Assembly: GCA_965228065.1 (NCBI GenBank)
Contig: OZ245788.1
Location: forward strand, 2,604,001 to 2,668,000
Source: Sphingobium_A sp965228065
Lineage (GTDB): Bacteria; Pseudomonadota; Alphaproteobacteria; Sphingomonadales; Sphingomonadaceae
Length of the DNA stretch: 64,000 nt
Direction of reading: 5' to 3'
This document shows positions 33,160 through 47,093 of the stretch, piece by piece (within the stretch, counting starts at the first letter, position 1; every line of letters starts with the position of its first letter). The notes under the pieces are model-generated. The model saw only the letters and a program-made list of their open reading frames with translations. It had not been told where the DNA came from and ran no database searches. Both the position numbers and the translations under genes were made by a program.

Positions 33160-35574
33160 ATGAAGAACTATGCTTGGGGTGTCGTATTGGCGACGCTCGG
33201 ATCGGTGCAACCCGCTTTCGGCCAGGACGAAGCCTCGGAAAGTCCGATCATCGTCACCGGGACGCGCGCCACCGGGCTCCGCGCGATCGACAGCCCCGCG
33301 CCGGTCCAGGTGCTCGACGCCGCCACGCTGGCGCGAGCCGGTTCGCCCAGCCTGATGGGCGCGCTTTCGACCACGCTCGCATCGTTCAACACCCAGGCGG
33401 TCGGCAACGATCTCGCCAACGAGACGCTGGCCGCGCGGCTCAGGGGCGTATCGCCCAATCACACGCTGATCCTGGTGAATGGCAAGCGCCGCCATGGCAC
33501 CGCGAACCTGTCGGTGCTGTCGAGCGCGTTTCAGGGCGGGGCCGCGCCCGATCTCACCTTCATCCCGATGGCCGGCGTCGGCCGCGTTGAAGTGCTGCTC
33601 GACGGTGCTGCTGCGGAATATGGGTCCGATGCGATCGCCGGCGTGGTCAACATCATCCTGAACGAGGATGCCTCGGGCGGGCGGGCAAGCGTCCATGCAG
33701 GGCAATATTTCCAGGGCGATGGCGAGACGATCGGTGCTTCGGCCAATTTCGGCTTTGCGCTTGGCGATCAGGGGTTCGTCAATCTCACGGCCGAAAGCCG
33801 CTTCCACGATTACAGCAATGCGGGCGGTCCGGATGCCCGCGTCGAACAGGCGATCGCGTCGGGCGAGCATCCCGACTGGCGCAACCTGCCGGGCTATCCC
33901 TATCTCAACCGGGTATTCGGCGATGCGCGCTACACGCTGCATCTGCTCGGCATGAATGCCGGCTATCATGTCTCGCCCGACGTCGAACTTTATGCCTTTG
34001 GCACCTATGGTCACAAGAAGGCGGGCGGCTGGGCCAATTTTCGGCTGCCGACGCGATTGCCGCAACTCTATCCGATGGGGTTCAGCCCGGTCGATCGGCT
34101 GAAGACGCAGGATATCTCCGCCACGATCGGCGCGCGCGGCGATCTGGCGGGCTGGGCCTGGGATCTCAGCAGCACCTATGGGATCAACGACAATCGCGTC
34201 GCGGTGACAGGCTCGGCGAATATCGACCTGTTCAACGATACCGGATCGACCCCGACCGATTTCGACGCGGGGGCATTCAAGGCCACGCAGTGGACGACGA
34301 ACCTCGATTTGCGTCGGCAGCTCGATCTTGGGCTCGGTCAGCCCGTCGGCTTGGCATTGGGCGCCGAATTGCGGCGTGAAACCTACGAGTTGCGCGAAGG
34401 CGATCCGGCATCGCGCTACAAGGCAGGATCGCAATCCTTTCCTGGATTTTCGCTGACCGATGCGGGCAGCCATAGCCGCCGCAATGCCGCGTTCTATGCC
34501 GAGGCATCTTTCGTGCCGGTGCCGGAACTGACGCTCAATCTTGCCGGCCGGCTCGAGCATTTCTCCGATTTCGGCGAGACATTGGTGGGCAAGATCAGCG
34601 CGCGCTATGCGGTCTCGCCGTCCTTCGCGTTGCGCGGCACTGCGAGCACGGGGTTCAGGGCGCCGACCCTGGCCGAGGCTTATTATTCCGCGACCAACGT
34701 CCAGCCCAATTCGGCCTTCGTCCAGCTTCCGCCCAACGCCGCGGCGGCACGGCTGATCGGCATCGCGCCGCTTTCGCCCGAACATTCGACCAATTTCAGC
34801 CTGGGTGTCGTCGCGTCGCTGTCGCCGCGCGCGACTTTGACCATCGATGCCTATCAGATCGGGATCCGCGATCGCGTCGTCGGCAGCGGCACGCTCTATG
34901 GCACCTATGCTGGCGTCGTGCGCTCCCAGGCGGTGAATGCCGCGATCGTCGCCAACGGCAATGTGCTGGAGAATGTGCCTTTCTCGGGCATCAACCTGTT
35001 TTCCAACGGCATCGACACCCGCACGCGCGGTATAGATATGGTGCTGAACTTCGCGACCGGCCTGGGCGATGCGGGCAGGATCGACTGGTCGCTGGCCGCC
35101 AATTACAGTCGGACCAAGGTGACTGCGATCCGCGCGACACCCGCCGAACTTGCCGCGTCGGGGCAGAGCCTGTTCGACAAGGTCGCCTTGTCGACGCTCG
35201 AAACCGCATCGCCGCGCTACAAGATCATTCTCGCGGGCGTGTATACCAAGGGCCCCTGGACCGTGGCGCTCAAGGAAAGCCTCTACGGCAATGCGTCGCG
35301 CTATGCCGATCCGGGCGATGGCAATTATTATCTCGATCGGACGGGCACCGCCTTCATCACCGATCTCGATATTGCGCACCGCTTCGGCAATGCGCTGACG
35401 CTGAGCATCGGCGCCAACAACCTGTTCGATATTCGTCCCAAACGGGTCAACGAAGCCGGCCTGCGCGTCGCTGCACTGGCCGGCAGCCCGGCGGTCGAGG
35501 TCTATCCGAACTTCTCCGCCTTTGGCATCAATGGCGGCTATTATTACGCCCGCGCGACCCTGGCTTTCAAATAG
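33160..35574 (+). CDS. TonB-dependent receptor
   Basis: An 804-residue outer-membrane receptor: signal peptide ending 'AFGQD' (about 22), TonB-box-like 'PIIVTGTRATGL' (about 29-40), plug motifs 'RLRGVSPNHTLILVNGKRRH' (about 93-112) and 'VEVLLDGAAAEYGSDAIAGVVN' in part (about 143-162), then a large barrel. The last residue is Lys after 'LAF', so the aromatic end typical of these barrels is displaced by one. The plug wording ('NGKRRH', 'GAAAEYGSDAIAG') matches the group of sphingomonad and Xanthomonas receptors of unknown ligand. It follows the M28 peptidase. Confidence 0.92.
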   Translation: MKNYAWGVVLATLGSVQPAFGQDEASESPIIVTGTRATGLRAIDSPAPVQVLDAATLARAGSPSLMGALSTTLASFNTQAVGNDLANETLAARLRGVSPNHTLILVNGKRRHGTANLSVLSSAFQGGAAPDLTFIPMAGVGRVEVLLDGAAAEYGSDAIAGVVNIILNEDASGGRASVHAGQYFQGDGETIGASANFGFALGDQGFVNLTAESRFHDYSNAGGPDARVEQAIASGEHPDWRNLPGYPYLNRVFGDARYTLHLLGMNAGYHVSPDVELYAFGTYGHKKAGGWANFRLPTRLPQLYPMGFSPVDRLKTQDISATIGARGDLAGWAWDLSSTYGINDNRVAVTGSANIDLFNDTGSTPTDFDAGAFKATQWTTNLDLRRQLDLGLGQPVGLALGAELRRETYELREGDPASRYKAGSQSFPGFSLTDAGSHSRRNAAFYAEASFVPVPELTLNLAGRLEHFSDFGETLVGKISARYAVSPSFALRGTASTGFRAPTLAEAYYSATNVQPNSAFVQLPPNAAAARLIGIAPLSPEHSTNFSLGVVASLSPRATLTIDAYQIGIRDRVVGSGTLYGTYAGVVRSQAVNAAIVANGNVLENVPFSGINLFSNGIDTRTRGIDMVLNFATGLGDAGRIDWSLAANYSRTKVTAIRATPAELAASGQSLFDKVALSTLETASPRYKIILAGVYTKGPWTVALKESLYGNASRYADPGDGNYYLDRTGTAFITDLDIAHRFGNALTLSIGANNLFDIRPKRVNEAGLRVAALAGSPAVEVYPNFSAFGINGGYYYARATLAFK

Positions 35575-35651
35575 GCTGCGCATTTTCGGGGAACGGTACG
35601 TCTGTCACCCCGATCAGAGGGCAAGCTCAGGCTGTCGATTGGGGTAATGAT

Positions 35652-36167
35652 ATGCCAACCGGATTATTCTCCCATGTCGCTGCTGCATTGGCCGGCGGGG
35701 TCGCCGGAATCCTGCTCTGGGCCAGCATCGGCGATGTCGGATGGATGTGGTATCAATGGTATGCTGATCGTCTGCCGAGCATGGCTGAGATACGCACCGG
35801 TGATCCGGATCCGAATCCGGTTCCGAAGCCGACCGAAAGGGAGTTGAAGGAAATCTGCGATCCCCTGCGGCGTGCTTCCGGTCTCAGCTATGTGGAACTG
35901 GCGATGGCCAGGGAGATGCTTGATGACACGGCCCGTCGTCGGGTTAATCATGAAGCCCTTGCGCGGTCGTGGCAGGAGATCGGTTTTGTCCGGCGCACCC
36001 GCGTTGCGCTGTTCGGTCTGTCAGTCGCCGATGTCGTGGCGATTGAGGCGGTGTTCGAGGACGCCAATGTCGATGGCGCCAGAAACGCAAAGCGAATTCG
36101 CGACGCCTTCGCCAAGGCGCTGCAACCCTGTGCTGCGGAAGGTTTTCGGGAGGCCTGGGGTCGCTGA
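35652..36167 (+). CDS. Hypothetical 171-residue membrane-anchored protein
   Basis: I do not recognise this protein. It begins with a hydrophobic segment ('HVAAALAGGVAGILLWASIG', about 8-27) followed by Trp/Tyr residues, a Pro-rich linker (about 48-62), and a charged helical domain (about 62-165) with two Cys (about 69 and 160). It could be an anchored periplasmic protein. GGGGTAATGAT is a weak ribosome site. It stands alone between the receptor and a convergent flavoprotein. Confidence 0.65.
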   Translation: MPTGLFSHVAAALAGGVAGILLWASIGDVGWMWYQWYADRLPSMAEIRTGDPDPNPVPKPTERELKEICDPLRRASGLSYVELAMAREMLDDTARRRVNHEALARSWQEIGFVRRTRVALFGLSVADVVAIEAVFEDANVDGARNAKRIRDAFAKALQPCAAEGFREAWGR

Positions 36168-36274
36168 CCATATCGCTCGGGCCGGGCGGGCCGTCGTCTT
36201 CCTTCCCAGCCGGGAAGCAGGGCGACGTTTCGACACGTTTCAGCTGAGCGGGAATGCCCGCCCACCTCGCTCGG

Positions 36275-37897
36275 TCACCTTGCCATCATGCTCTGTGCAA
36301 CGGCTTCCGCCACCTTGATCCCGTCGATCGCGGCGGAAAGGATGCCGCCGGCATAGCCGGCGCCTTCGCCGGCCGGGAACAGGCGTTCGGTGTTGAGGCT
36401 CTGGAAATCCTTGCCGCGCGTGATGCGGACGGGAGAGGATGTGCGCGTCTCCACGCCGGTCATCACGACGTCGGGATCGTCATAACGCGCAACCTGGCGG
36501 CCGAAGACGGGCAGCGCCTCGCGGATTGCCTCGATCGCGAAGCCGGGCAGGCACAGCGACAGGTCGGTCATGGTCACACCCGGCTTGTAAGAGGGCACGA
36601 CCTCGCCGAGTGCGGTGGAGGGCCGGCCCGCAAGGAAGTCGCCCACCTTCTGCCCCGGTGCCTGATAGGATGATCCGCCCGCCACATAGGCCAGGGATTC
36701 CCAGTGGCGCTGGAATTCGATGCCGGCGAGCGGCCCGCCGGGATAATCGCGCGCGGGATCGATACCGACGACCAGCCCGGAATTGGCGTTGAACTCGGCG
36801 CGCGAATATTGGCTCATGCCGTTGGTGACGACGCGCCCTTCCTCCGATGTGGCGGCAACGACGCGGCCGCCCGGGCACATGCAGAAGCTGTAGACCGTCC
36901 GCCCATTCTCGCAGTGATGGGCCAGGCTATAGGCCGCGGCACCCAGATCGGGATGGCCGGCGCAATTGCCGTAGCGCGCCTTGTCGACCCAGGATTGCGG
37001 ATGCTCGATCCGCACGCCGATCGAAAAGGGTTTGGCTTCCAGAAACACGCCGCGCCGGTGCAGCATCTCGAACGTCGGTCTCGCGCTGTGGCCGACGGCC
37101 ATGACGACATGGTCGGCCTCCAGGAAACTGCCGTCGTGCAGATGCAGTCCGCGCAGCCGCTGCTTGCCGTCGGGCAGGGGGGTGAGCTCGATGTCGTCGA
37201 CGCGGCTCTGCCAGCGATATTCGCCGCCCAGTTCCTCGATCGTGCGGCGCATGCTCTCCACCATGGTGACGAGGCGGAATGTGCCGATATGCGGGTGGGC
37301 TTCCCACAATATGTCGTCGGGCGCGCCGGCCTTCACGAATTCGTTGAGGACCTTGCGGCCCAGGAAGCGCGGATCCTTGACCCGGCAGTAAAGCTTGCCG
37401 TCGGAGAATGTCCCGGCACCGCCCTCGCCGAACTGCACGTTGGAATCGGGATTGAGTTCGCCGCGGCGCCACAGGCCCCAGGTGTCCTTGGTGCGTTCGC
37501 GCACGATCTTGCCGCGATCGAGGATAATCGGCCGGAAGCCCATCTGCGCCAGGATCAGTCCGGCGAACAGACCGCAGGGGCCGGCGCCGATGACCACCGG
37601 GCGCAGCCCCGACCAGTCGGATGGCGCCTGGGTCACGAAGTGATACTGGGTATCCGGGGTAGGGCGCACATCCTTGTCGTCCGCGAAGCGCGAGAGCACT
37701 GCGGCTTCGTCGGCCAGATCGATATCGAGCGTATAGATCAGCAGGATCGCGGTTCGTCGCCGCGCATCGTTGCCGCGGCGAACGATCTCGAATCCGCGCA
37801 GCTCGGTCGAATCGATGCCCAGCCGTGTGCAGATTGCTTGAGGGATTGCCTCTGCTTCATGATCGAGCGGAAGGGCGAGACCGGACAAGCGCAACAT
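36275..37897 (-). CDS. FAD/NAD(P)-dependent flavoprotein (COG2509 type)
   Basis: A 540-residue cytoplasmic protein. An N-terminal domain of about 90 residues (RNA-binding-like alpha/beta) precedes the Rossmann FAD motif 'VVIGAGPCGLFAGLILAQMG' (about 101-120), a family block 'NVQFGEGGAGTFSDGKLY' (about 153-170), and the C-terminal FAD contact 'FPAGEGAGYAGGILSAAIDG' (about 508-527). This family is widespread but has no firm substrate. It is transcribed away from the rRNA operon. Confidence 0.9.
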   Translation of the reverse strand: MLRLSGLALPLDHEAEAIPQAICTRLGIDSTELRGFEIVRRGNDARRRTAILLIYTLDIDLADEAAVLSRFADDKDVRPTPDTQYHFVTQAPSDWSGLRPVVIGAGPCGLFAGLILAQMGFRPIILDRGKIVRERTKDTWGLWRRGELNPDSNVQFGEGGAGTFSDGKLYCRVKDPRFLGRKVLNEFVKAGAPDDILWEAHPHIGTFRLVTMVESMRRTIEELGGEYRWQSRVDDIELTPLPDGKQRLRGLHLHDGSFLEADHVVMAVGHSARPTFEMLHRRGVFLEAKPFSIGVRIEHPQSWVDKARYGNCAGHPDLGAAAYSLAHHCENGRTVYSFCMCPGGRVVAATSEEGRVVTNGMSQYSRAEFNANSGLVVGIDPARDYPGGPLAGIEFQRHWESLAYVAGGSSYQAPGQKVGDFLAGRPSTALGEVVPSYKPGVTMTDLSLCLPGFAIEAIREALPVFGRQVARYDDPDVVMTGVETRTSSPVRITRGKDFQSLNTERLFPAGEGAGYAGGILSAAIDGIKVAEAVAQSMMAR

Positions 37898-38332
37898 GGC
37901 ACGGCCCTAGAGTGTCGCGGATCGGGCGACAAGGCCGGCGCCATGCCTGACCACAGGCGCGTCCTGTTCCGTTTGTGCGAATCCCTTCGAAGCTGTCCGA
38001 GAAACGGAGAGGGCGTCGCGTGCGCGCGCGAGTCATTGATTATGTGTACGCGCATCTACCGTGCCAGGCGGGCAGATTCGGGTGTGCTCCGGCGCGCCCG
38101 GGGATGGGATGGCGTGATCCCGACCACCATGTTTCGGGCGAAGTCGCTGAAAGATCTGCCCGAAAGGCACCTGTTTTGGCGCGTGCCGAGGCTCTGAAAA
38201 CCCCCGTATTTGCTGGCCGAAATGGCCCTCCGAAAGGGACGAATGGGGGGCGAAAAGCCGGTCCATACCTGTTGGCTGGCGCAGATTTCCGCCATTTTTT
38301 CTGCGGATTGCAACAAAAGTGCAAAAAGGATG
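37898..38332. other. Upstream region of the rRNA operon
   Basis: I see no convincing gene in this 435-bp stretch; the ORFs present overlap in all frames and lack ribosome sites. The last 50 bp are AT-rich (AACAAAAGTGCAAAAAGG ending at about 38329) and look like an UP element for the rrn promoter. Confidence 0.5.
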
Positions 38333-38361
38333 TTGACCCGAATCGGTGGTCTCCATATAGG
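38333..38361 (+). promoter_or_regulatory. rRNA operon promoter
   Basis: TTGACC (38333-38338) and TATAGG (38356-38361) are separated by exactly 17 bp, with an AT-rich UP-like stretch just upstream. The start of transcription should be near 38368, giving a leader of about 305 nt before mature 16S. This is the best sigma70-type promoter in the window. Confidence 0.8.
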
Positions 38362-38470
38362 CCATCTCACCGCAGCGGGGCGCCACACTGGCTCCTGCGG
38401 CGGTCGCAGAAAGCAAGGATGCCCGGCCAGCCCCGGTAAAAGGGGGTAGGATCTGGCGTCCGTGTTTTTG

Positions 38471-38485
38471 GCTCTTTGACATTGT
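38471..38485 (+). promoter_or_regulatory. boxA antitermination site in the rrn leader
   Basis: GCTCTTTGACATTGT matches the rRNA boxA element (E. coli TGCTCTTTAACA) bound by NusB and ribosomal protein S10 to prevent Rho termination. A second copy lies in the 16S-23S spacer at 40655. Confidence 0.7.
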
Positions 38486-38672
38486 TGGTTTAGATGAAGG
38501 GACATGTGGGCGGCGGCTCCGGGTCTGACGTTCAAGGCGTCAGGTGCTCGGTTAAATTAGCCGTTCCTATATGTCCTCTTACATATCCACAGTAATATGT
38601 ATTTGTGCAGGAACGGCTCCTTGAAATGAGCTGTACTGTCGGGGTTATTCCACCTCGTCGGTACGGAACATC

Positions 38673-40171
<1,499 letters not shown>

Positions 40172-40376
40172 CGGCGGAAAGCGCCTGGTCTTGTACCGGG
40201 AAGAGCTTCCTCCATTCCAAAGAACATTGCCGCCGTCCTCATGTCCCTTCATCCTGGAGATCAGCTCGCAAGAGCGGATTGTCATCGCGCAAGCGGTGAT
40301 CGTTCCGTTTGCGAAGTTGAGCACCTGAGCTGGCTCACGCCGCCTGCGGCCGTTATACGGTTCAGGGGAATGGCGG

Positions 40377-40453
<77 letters not shown>

Positions 40454-40475
40454 TTGTTCTAGGCGCGCACCTTAC

Positions 40476-40551
40476 GGGGCCTTAGCTCAGTTGGGAGAGC
40501 GCTAGCTTTGCAAGCTTGAGGTCATCGGTTCGATCCCGATAGGCTCCACCA
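40476..40551 (+). tRNA. tRNA-Ala (TGC)
   Basis: The acceptor GGGGCCT pairs with AGGCTCC (one wobble), followed by A and an encoded CCA. The anticodon loop CTTTGCAAG gives TGC. It follows tRNA-Ile by 22 bp in the rRNA spacer. Confidence 0.97.
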
Positions 40552-40640
40552 GGTTCCGATCAGAGAATGTCTGATAAGGAATCGGTGACGTATTGCTCCA
40601 GAGATGAAGACAACAGTTTGCCGCGCTTGCGCGGCAATAT

Positions 40641-40668
40641 GGGGGATTTGCCCCCTCTTTGACATTGT
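40641..40668 (+). promoter_or_regulatory. Spacer hairpin and boxA before 23S
   Basis: A GGGGG-ATTTG-CCCCC hairpin (40641-40655) runs directly into CTCTTTGACATTGT (40655-40668), the second boxA copy in this operon. The pair resembles the boxB-boxA antitermination arrangement. Confidence 0.65.
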
Positions 40669-40845
40669 GAATGGGTTCTTAAAATCGATGCCGTGGCAGT
40701 ATCGATCGCGTCGCAAGACGCGGTTTTTATTGTTACTAAATCATTTGGCTGAGATTTAAACATCCGCATTATCCGCGACGCGCACAAAATGGCGCCCCTT
40801 TTGCAAGGAGGGGTTTCCAGCGTTGTCGTTGGTGGTGTGGACTCT

Positions 40846-43638
<2,793 letters not shown>

Positions 43639-43761
43639 GTTCCACCATCAATGACAGCTCTGGCTGGCATTGCGGTCGGATGATTAAACGCAGCCCAATG
43701 AATTGGTCTAAATATGCACGGTATCGAATTTTAAGAACAAACCCCGCATGCGCCTGCTTCA

Positions 43762-43881
43762 TAGCTTGGTGGCCATAGCGTCAGTGACCCACCCGATCCC
43801 ATCTCGAACTCGGCCGTGAAACCTGACTGCGCCAATGGTACTATCGCTTAAGCGCTGGAAGAGTAGGTCGCCGCCAGGCTT
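43762..43881 (+). rRNA. rrf: 5S ribosomal RNA
   Basis: About 120 nt beginning TAGCTTGGTGGCC and ending GCCGCCAGGCTT; the ends pair. It contains CCCGATCCCATCTCGAACTC, the standard loop B/C sequence. A perfect 13-bp stem (43746-43758 with 43885-43897) encloses it for processing. Confidence 0.95.
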
Positions 43882-43957
43882 TGTAGCAGGCGCATGCAGG
43901 GATTTTGTTCAATAGAACCCATTCATAATGACTTACCATCGACTGGTTCCGCCTTGG

Positions 43958-44034
<77 letters not shown>

Positions 44035-44042
44035 ATGTCGAA

Positions 44043-44078
44043 ACACAAAAAGCCCCCTCACAGGGGCTTTTTTTGTGT
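44043..44078 (+). terminator. Intrinsic terminator 1 of the rrn operon
   Basis: AGCCCC pairs with GGGGCT around a CTCACA loop, with A residues before and a run of seven T after the stem, starting 9 bp after tRNA-fMet. Confidence 0.9.
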
Positions 44079-44105
44079 CCAACGCACACCCACTCACACC
44101 ACACA

Positions 44106-44127
44106 GCCTCCCTCCGGGAGGCTTTTT
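44106..44127 (+). terminator. Intrinsic terminator 2 of the rrn operon
   Basis: GCCTCCC-TCC-GGGAGGC followed by TTTTT. It backs up terminator 1 and insulates the convergent SGNH hydrolase gene. Confidence 0.85.
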
Positions 44128-44180
44128 GCGTTCTGGCACCGGGAAATCACACGATCCAGCGATCGCTGGATCGGCGGTGA

Positions 44181-45371
44181 TCAGCCGGACGCGAAAGCAC
44201 CGCCCCCGCCAAACACCAGATCGGCGAAGTTACGGCCGATGCGCTGGTGCGTCGCCGCGTCCGGATGCAGATCGTCGGGCAGCGGCAGTTCCGCACAATC
44301 GCTCTCACCATAGAGCTCACGCCCGTCGAGATAATGGATGTTCGGGTCGTTGCCCGCACGCTGCGCCACGATCTGCTTCAGCGCATCGCGGATGATCGTG
44401 AGCGTCAGTTTTCCGGACGCTGTCCCGGCCGGATCGCCTGTGGCGCTGTAACGCAGCTTGCCCTCGGCAAGGGCGGCAAAGTCGAAGCTGGTCGGCCCGG
44501 GCGTCGTTTCGTGGATCGGGCAGAGGATCGGTGAAACGATCAAAAGCGGCGTGTCGGCATGCCGGTCGCGGATCGTGTCGAGAAATCCGTGAACCGCGGG
44601 CGTGAACGCGCGCAGCCGCATCAGATCGGTATTGACCAGATTGATCCCGAGCTTGAGGCTGATCAGATCGGCCGCGGTGTCGCGCAGCGTCCGGGCGACG
44701 AAGGGATCGAGCAGAGCATTTCCGCCAAGCCCCAAATTGGTCAGTTCGACCCCCGCGCGCAAGGCGGCAACCGCTGGCCAGGTACCGGTCGGGCTGGCCG
44801 CATCGGATCCGTGGCTGATCGAACTGCCATGATGCAGCCAAGTGCGATGGTCACGATCAGAAACGGCCTGATCGGTGAGGGGCGTTAGTGGCGCGTTGGC
44901 GCGCAGCCCCACAATCTCGGTGGTTTCGTTGTGCGGAAGCCAGATCTCGATGTGCTTGGGCCCGGCGGGCAGATCGGCGAAGCGCATGGTGCCGGCTTCT
45001 CCGACGTCCCGATCGATCGAGCCGGTGGACATGTCGATGTTCACGACATTGCCGCCGCTCACGTTCGCTTGCGCGAACAGCCGGCCATCGACCAGCAGAT
45101 CATATACGCCATCGGGCCGGGGTGGTGCCCCGACATAGACGCGCCTGGTGGCCAGGGTTTTCAACGTGATGAGGGTCGCGTCCGTACGAAACACCAGCCG
45201 CACGCCCGATGGCTGTGCTTCGACCATCGACAGTAATGCGTCCGTACATTGAGCACGCGCCCAAGCCGGCAAACGGTGTGGAAGCAACCCATGTTTGGTT
45301 TGCTCGAGTTCGAGCGCACCGCGCAGCAGGTCGGCGGTGATCGCTATGTCCAGGAGATTGTCGTCGGTCAT
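44181..45371 (-). CDS. SGNH/GDSL-family hydrolase
   Basis: A 396-residue esterase-like protein with an N-terminal beta-sandwich (about 1-170) and an SGNH domain. The catalytic blocks are Ser in 'HHGSSISHG' (about 180-188), Gly in 'GLGGNAL' (about 214), Asn in 'KLGINLVNT' (about 241) and Asp/His in 'LPDDLHPDAATH' (about 366-377). No signal peptide is seen, so it should be cytoplasmic. Such proteins deacetylate or cleave small esters, often from sugars. It faces the rRNA terminators. Confidence 0.9.
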   Translation of the reverse strand: MTDDNLLDIAITADLLRGALELEQTKHGLLPHRLPAWARAQCTDALLSMVEAQPSGVRLVFRTDATLITLKTLATRRVYVGAPPRPDGVYDLLVDGRLFAQANVSGGNVVNIDMSTGSIDRDVGEAGTMRFADLPAGPKHIEIWLPHNETTEIVGLRANAPLTPLTDQAVSDRDHRTWLHHGSSISHGSDAASPTGTWPAVAALRAGVELTNLGLGGNALLDPFVARTLRDTAADLISLKLGINLVNTDLMRLRAFTPAVHGFLDTIRDRHADTPLLIVSPILCPIHETTPGPTSFDFAALAEGKLRYSATGDPAGTASGKLTLTIIRDALKQIVAQRAGNDPNIHYLDGRELYGESDCAELPLPDDLHPDAATHQRIGRNFADLVFGGGGAFASG

Positions 45372-45424
45372 TTGGATTCCGTTCCCATTTGAGGCCGGTC
45401 AATCATGATTGGCGATCCGCCCGA

Positions 45425-46063
45425 TCAGTCGCCCGGAAACAGCACCGGCGCATCGCCCGGCTGCCACCGATCCAGCCGGATCATCGCCGCTGAAAACAGA
45501 GGCGAAGCCTGGTGACGCGCCAGCCAGGCCTGAAGGCGGGGCAGGGGCTGGGCATCGAACCAGGGGCGATCGGTCGCGGCGAACTGCCGGACAAAGGGCA
45601 TGATCGCCGCGTCAGCCAGCCCGCGCGTTTCGCCGCAAAGCTCGGTCTGTGCGATCAGACGGGTTTCCAGCATTCGCAGCATATCGAGGCCCGCGGCCCG
45701 GTGTTGCAGCGGATCGGACGCATGGCGCTCCGGATATTTGTAGCGATCGAGGTGATGTTTGAAATCGCCGTCATTGGCCGCGATCAATCCAGCGTCGTCG
45801 CGTGCACGCCAGTCTTCCGGATCGTTCCGGTCGAGCGCCCAGTGCATGATATCCAGGCTTTCGTCGATGACATGCCCGTTCGGCAGCACCATCACCGGCA
45901 CCGTCGCTTTCGGCGATGCGGCAATCATTTCCGCCGGCTTGTCGGCCAGCTTGATCTCGCGGATCTCGCACGGCGTCCCGCTTGCCAGCAGTGCGAGCCG
46001 CGATCGCATTGCATAGGGACAGCGGCGAAAGCTGTAGAGGACCGGCTTAATCGTGTCGATCAT
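45425..46063 (-). CDS. Glutathione S-transferase family protein
   Basis: A 212-residue two-domain protein: thioredoxin-like N-terminal half with 'FRRCPYAMRSRLALL' (about 12-26; Cys and cis-Pro region 'ATVPVMVLPNG', about 53-63) and an all-helical C-terminal half. The CPYA motif is like glutaredoxin-2 and omega-type GSTs, which use Cys instead of Tyr/Ser. It overlaps the end of the trhO gene by 17 bp, so it is translated from the same message. Confidence 0.9.
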   Translation of the reverse strand: MIDTIKPVLYSFRRCPYAMRSRLALLASGTPCEIREIKLADKPAEMIAASPKATVPVMVLPNGHVIDESLDIMHWALDRNDPEDWRARDDAGLIAANDGDFKHHLDRYKYPERHASDPLQHRAAGLDMLRMLETRLIAQTELCGETRGLADAAIMPFVRQFAATDRPWFDAQPLPRLQAWLARHQASPLFSAAMIRLDRWQPGDAPVLFPGD

Positions 46064-47030
46064 CGTGCGCCGATCGTTCCGCGCCGATATGCGCTTCGCC
46101 GCGCGCCGCGGCCAGCCGTTCCTGCCGGTGCCGTTCGGCATAGCCGGCGCGCTGCGTATCGGTGCGTTCGGCATGGCAGGTCGGGCAACTGACGCCTTCC
46201 ACATAAAGCGGCGAGGCAAGCTCGGCCGCACCGAGGGGCCGGCGACAGGCGTGGCAGAGATCATATGTGCCCGGCGCCAGTCCGTGGCCGACGGTCACGC
46301 GCTGGTCGAACACAAAACATTCGCCTTCCCACAGGCTCTGCTCCGCCGGAACGGTCTCCAGATATTTGAGTATCCCGCCCTGCAGATGATAGACCTCGTC
46401 CAGCCCCTCCGACTTCAGGAATGCGGTCGATTTCTCGCAGCGTATGCCCCCGGTGCAGAACATCGCGATCTTCGGCGGCGTGCCTTCGCCAAGCAGCCTG
46501 TCCCGCTCGGCACGGAACCAGGCGGGGAAGTCGCGGAATGTCCGTGTCTTCGGATCGATTGCACCGGCAAAGCTGCCCACCGCCACTTCATAATCATTGC
46601 GCGTGTCGATCACGATCGTCCCCGGATCCGCGATCAGTGCATTCCAGTCTTCGGGGGCGACATAATGGCCGACGCTGGCCAGCGGATCGATATCGGGCTC
46701 ACCCATGGTCACGATTTCCGACTTCAGCCGCACCTTCATGCGATGAAATGGCGATGCCGCTGCGCGAGAGAATTTGACCTCGAGATCGGCACAGCCGGGC
46801 AGTTCTCGAATGGTTTCCAGCACCTGATCGATCGCGTCGTCGGATCCCGCGATCGTCCCGTTCAGGCCCTCGCGCGCGACCAGCAGCGTGCCTTTGACCC
46901 CCTGTGCCCGGCATGCTGCGTCAAGCGTGCCGCGGATCGCTTCGCGCTCGATGAAGGGCGTGAATTTATACAGCGCCGCAACGCGGATCGGGAAACTGGA
47001 ATCGGTCACGCTCAGGGCATCGGTTCGCAT
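46047..47030 (-). CDS. trhO: TrhO, tRNA uridine 5-hydroxylase (rhodanese domain)
   Basis: A 327-residue protein (from ATG 47030; an upstream GTG would add 12) of the UPF0176/TrhO family that makes 5-hydroxyuridine at position 34 of tRNAs with oxygen. The N-terminal acylphosphatase-like domain (about 10-100), rhodanese domain with the active Cys in 'AMFCTGGIRCEKS' (about 186-198), and the C-terminal zinc-type Cys pairs 'CHAC' (about 258-261) and 'CPTC' (about 281-284) are all present. It heads a two-gene unit with the GST. Confidence 0.93.
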   Translation of the reverse strand: MRTDALSVTDSSFPIRVAALYKFTPFIEREAIRGTLDAACRAQGVKGTLLVAREGLNGTIAGSDDAIDQVLETIRELPGCADLEVKFSRAAASPFHRMKVRLKSEIVTMGEPDIDPLASVGHYVAPEDWNALIADPGTIVIDTRNDYEVAVGSFAGAIDPKTRTFRDFPAWFRAERDRLLGEGTPPKIAMFCTGGIRCEKSTAFLKSEGLDEVYHLQGGILKYLETVPAEQSLWEGECFVFDQRVTVGHGLAPGTYDLCHACRRPLGAAELASPLYVEGVSCPTCHAERTDTQRAGYAERHRQERLAAARGEAHIGAERSAHDDRHD

Positions 47031-47093
47031 GCGCGCTGCTTTAGCGCGATTGCCCCTGGAATCCACAATGTCGTCGGAACGGGGCGACGGTCT

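Noticed and set aside
33106..35583. Very long reverse-strand ORF (825 codons) opposite the TonB receptor
   Set aside because: It follows the codon pattern of the real gene on the other strand, has no ribosome site and no recognisable product. Long antisense ORFs also occur at 3513-5105, 24764-27199, 29609-30961 and 54246-55853; all are GC-bias shadows.
38033..38535. Several overlapping ORFs of 80-159 codons before 16S
   Set aside because: They overlap in different frames across the rrn promoter and leader and none has a ribosome site or product.
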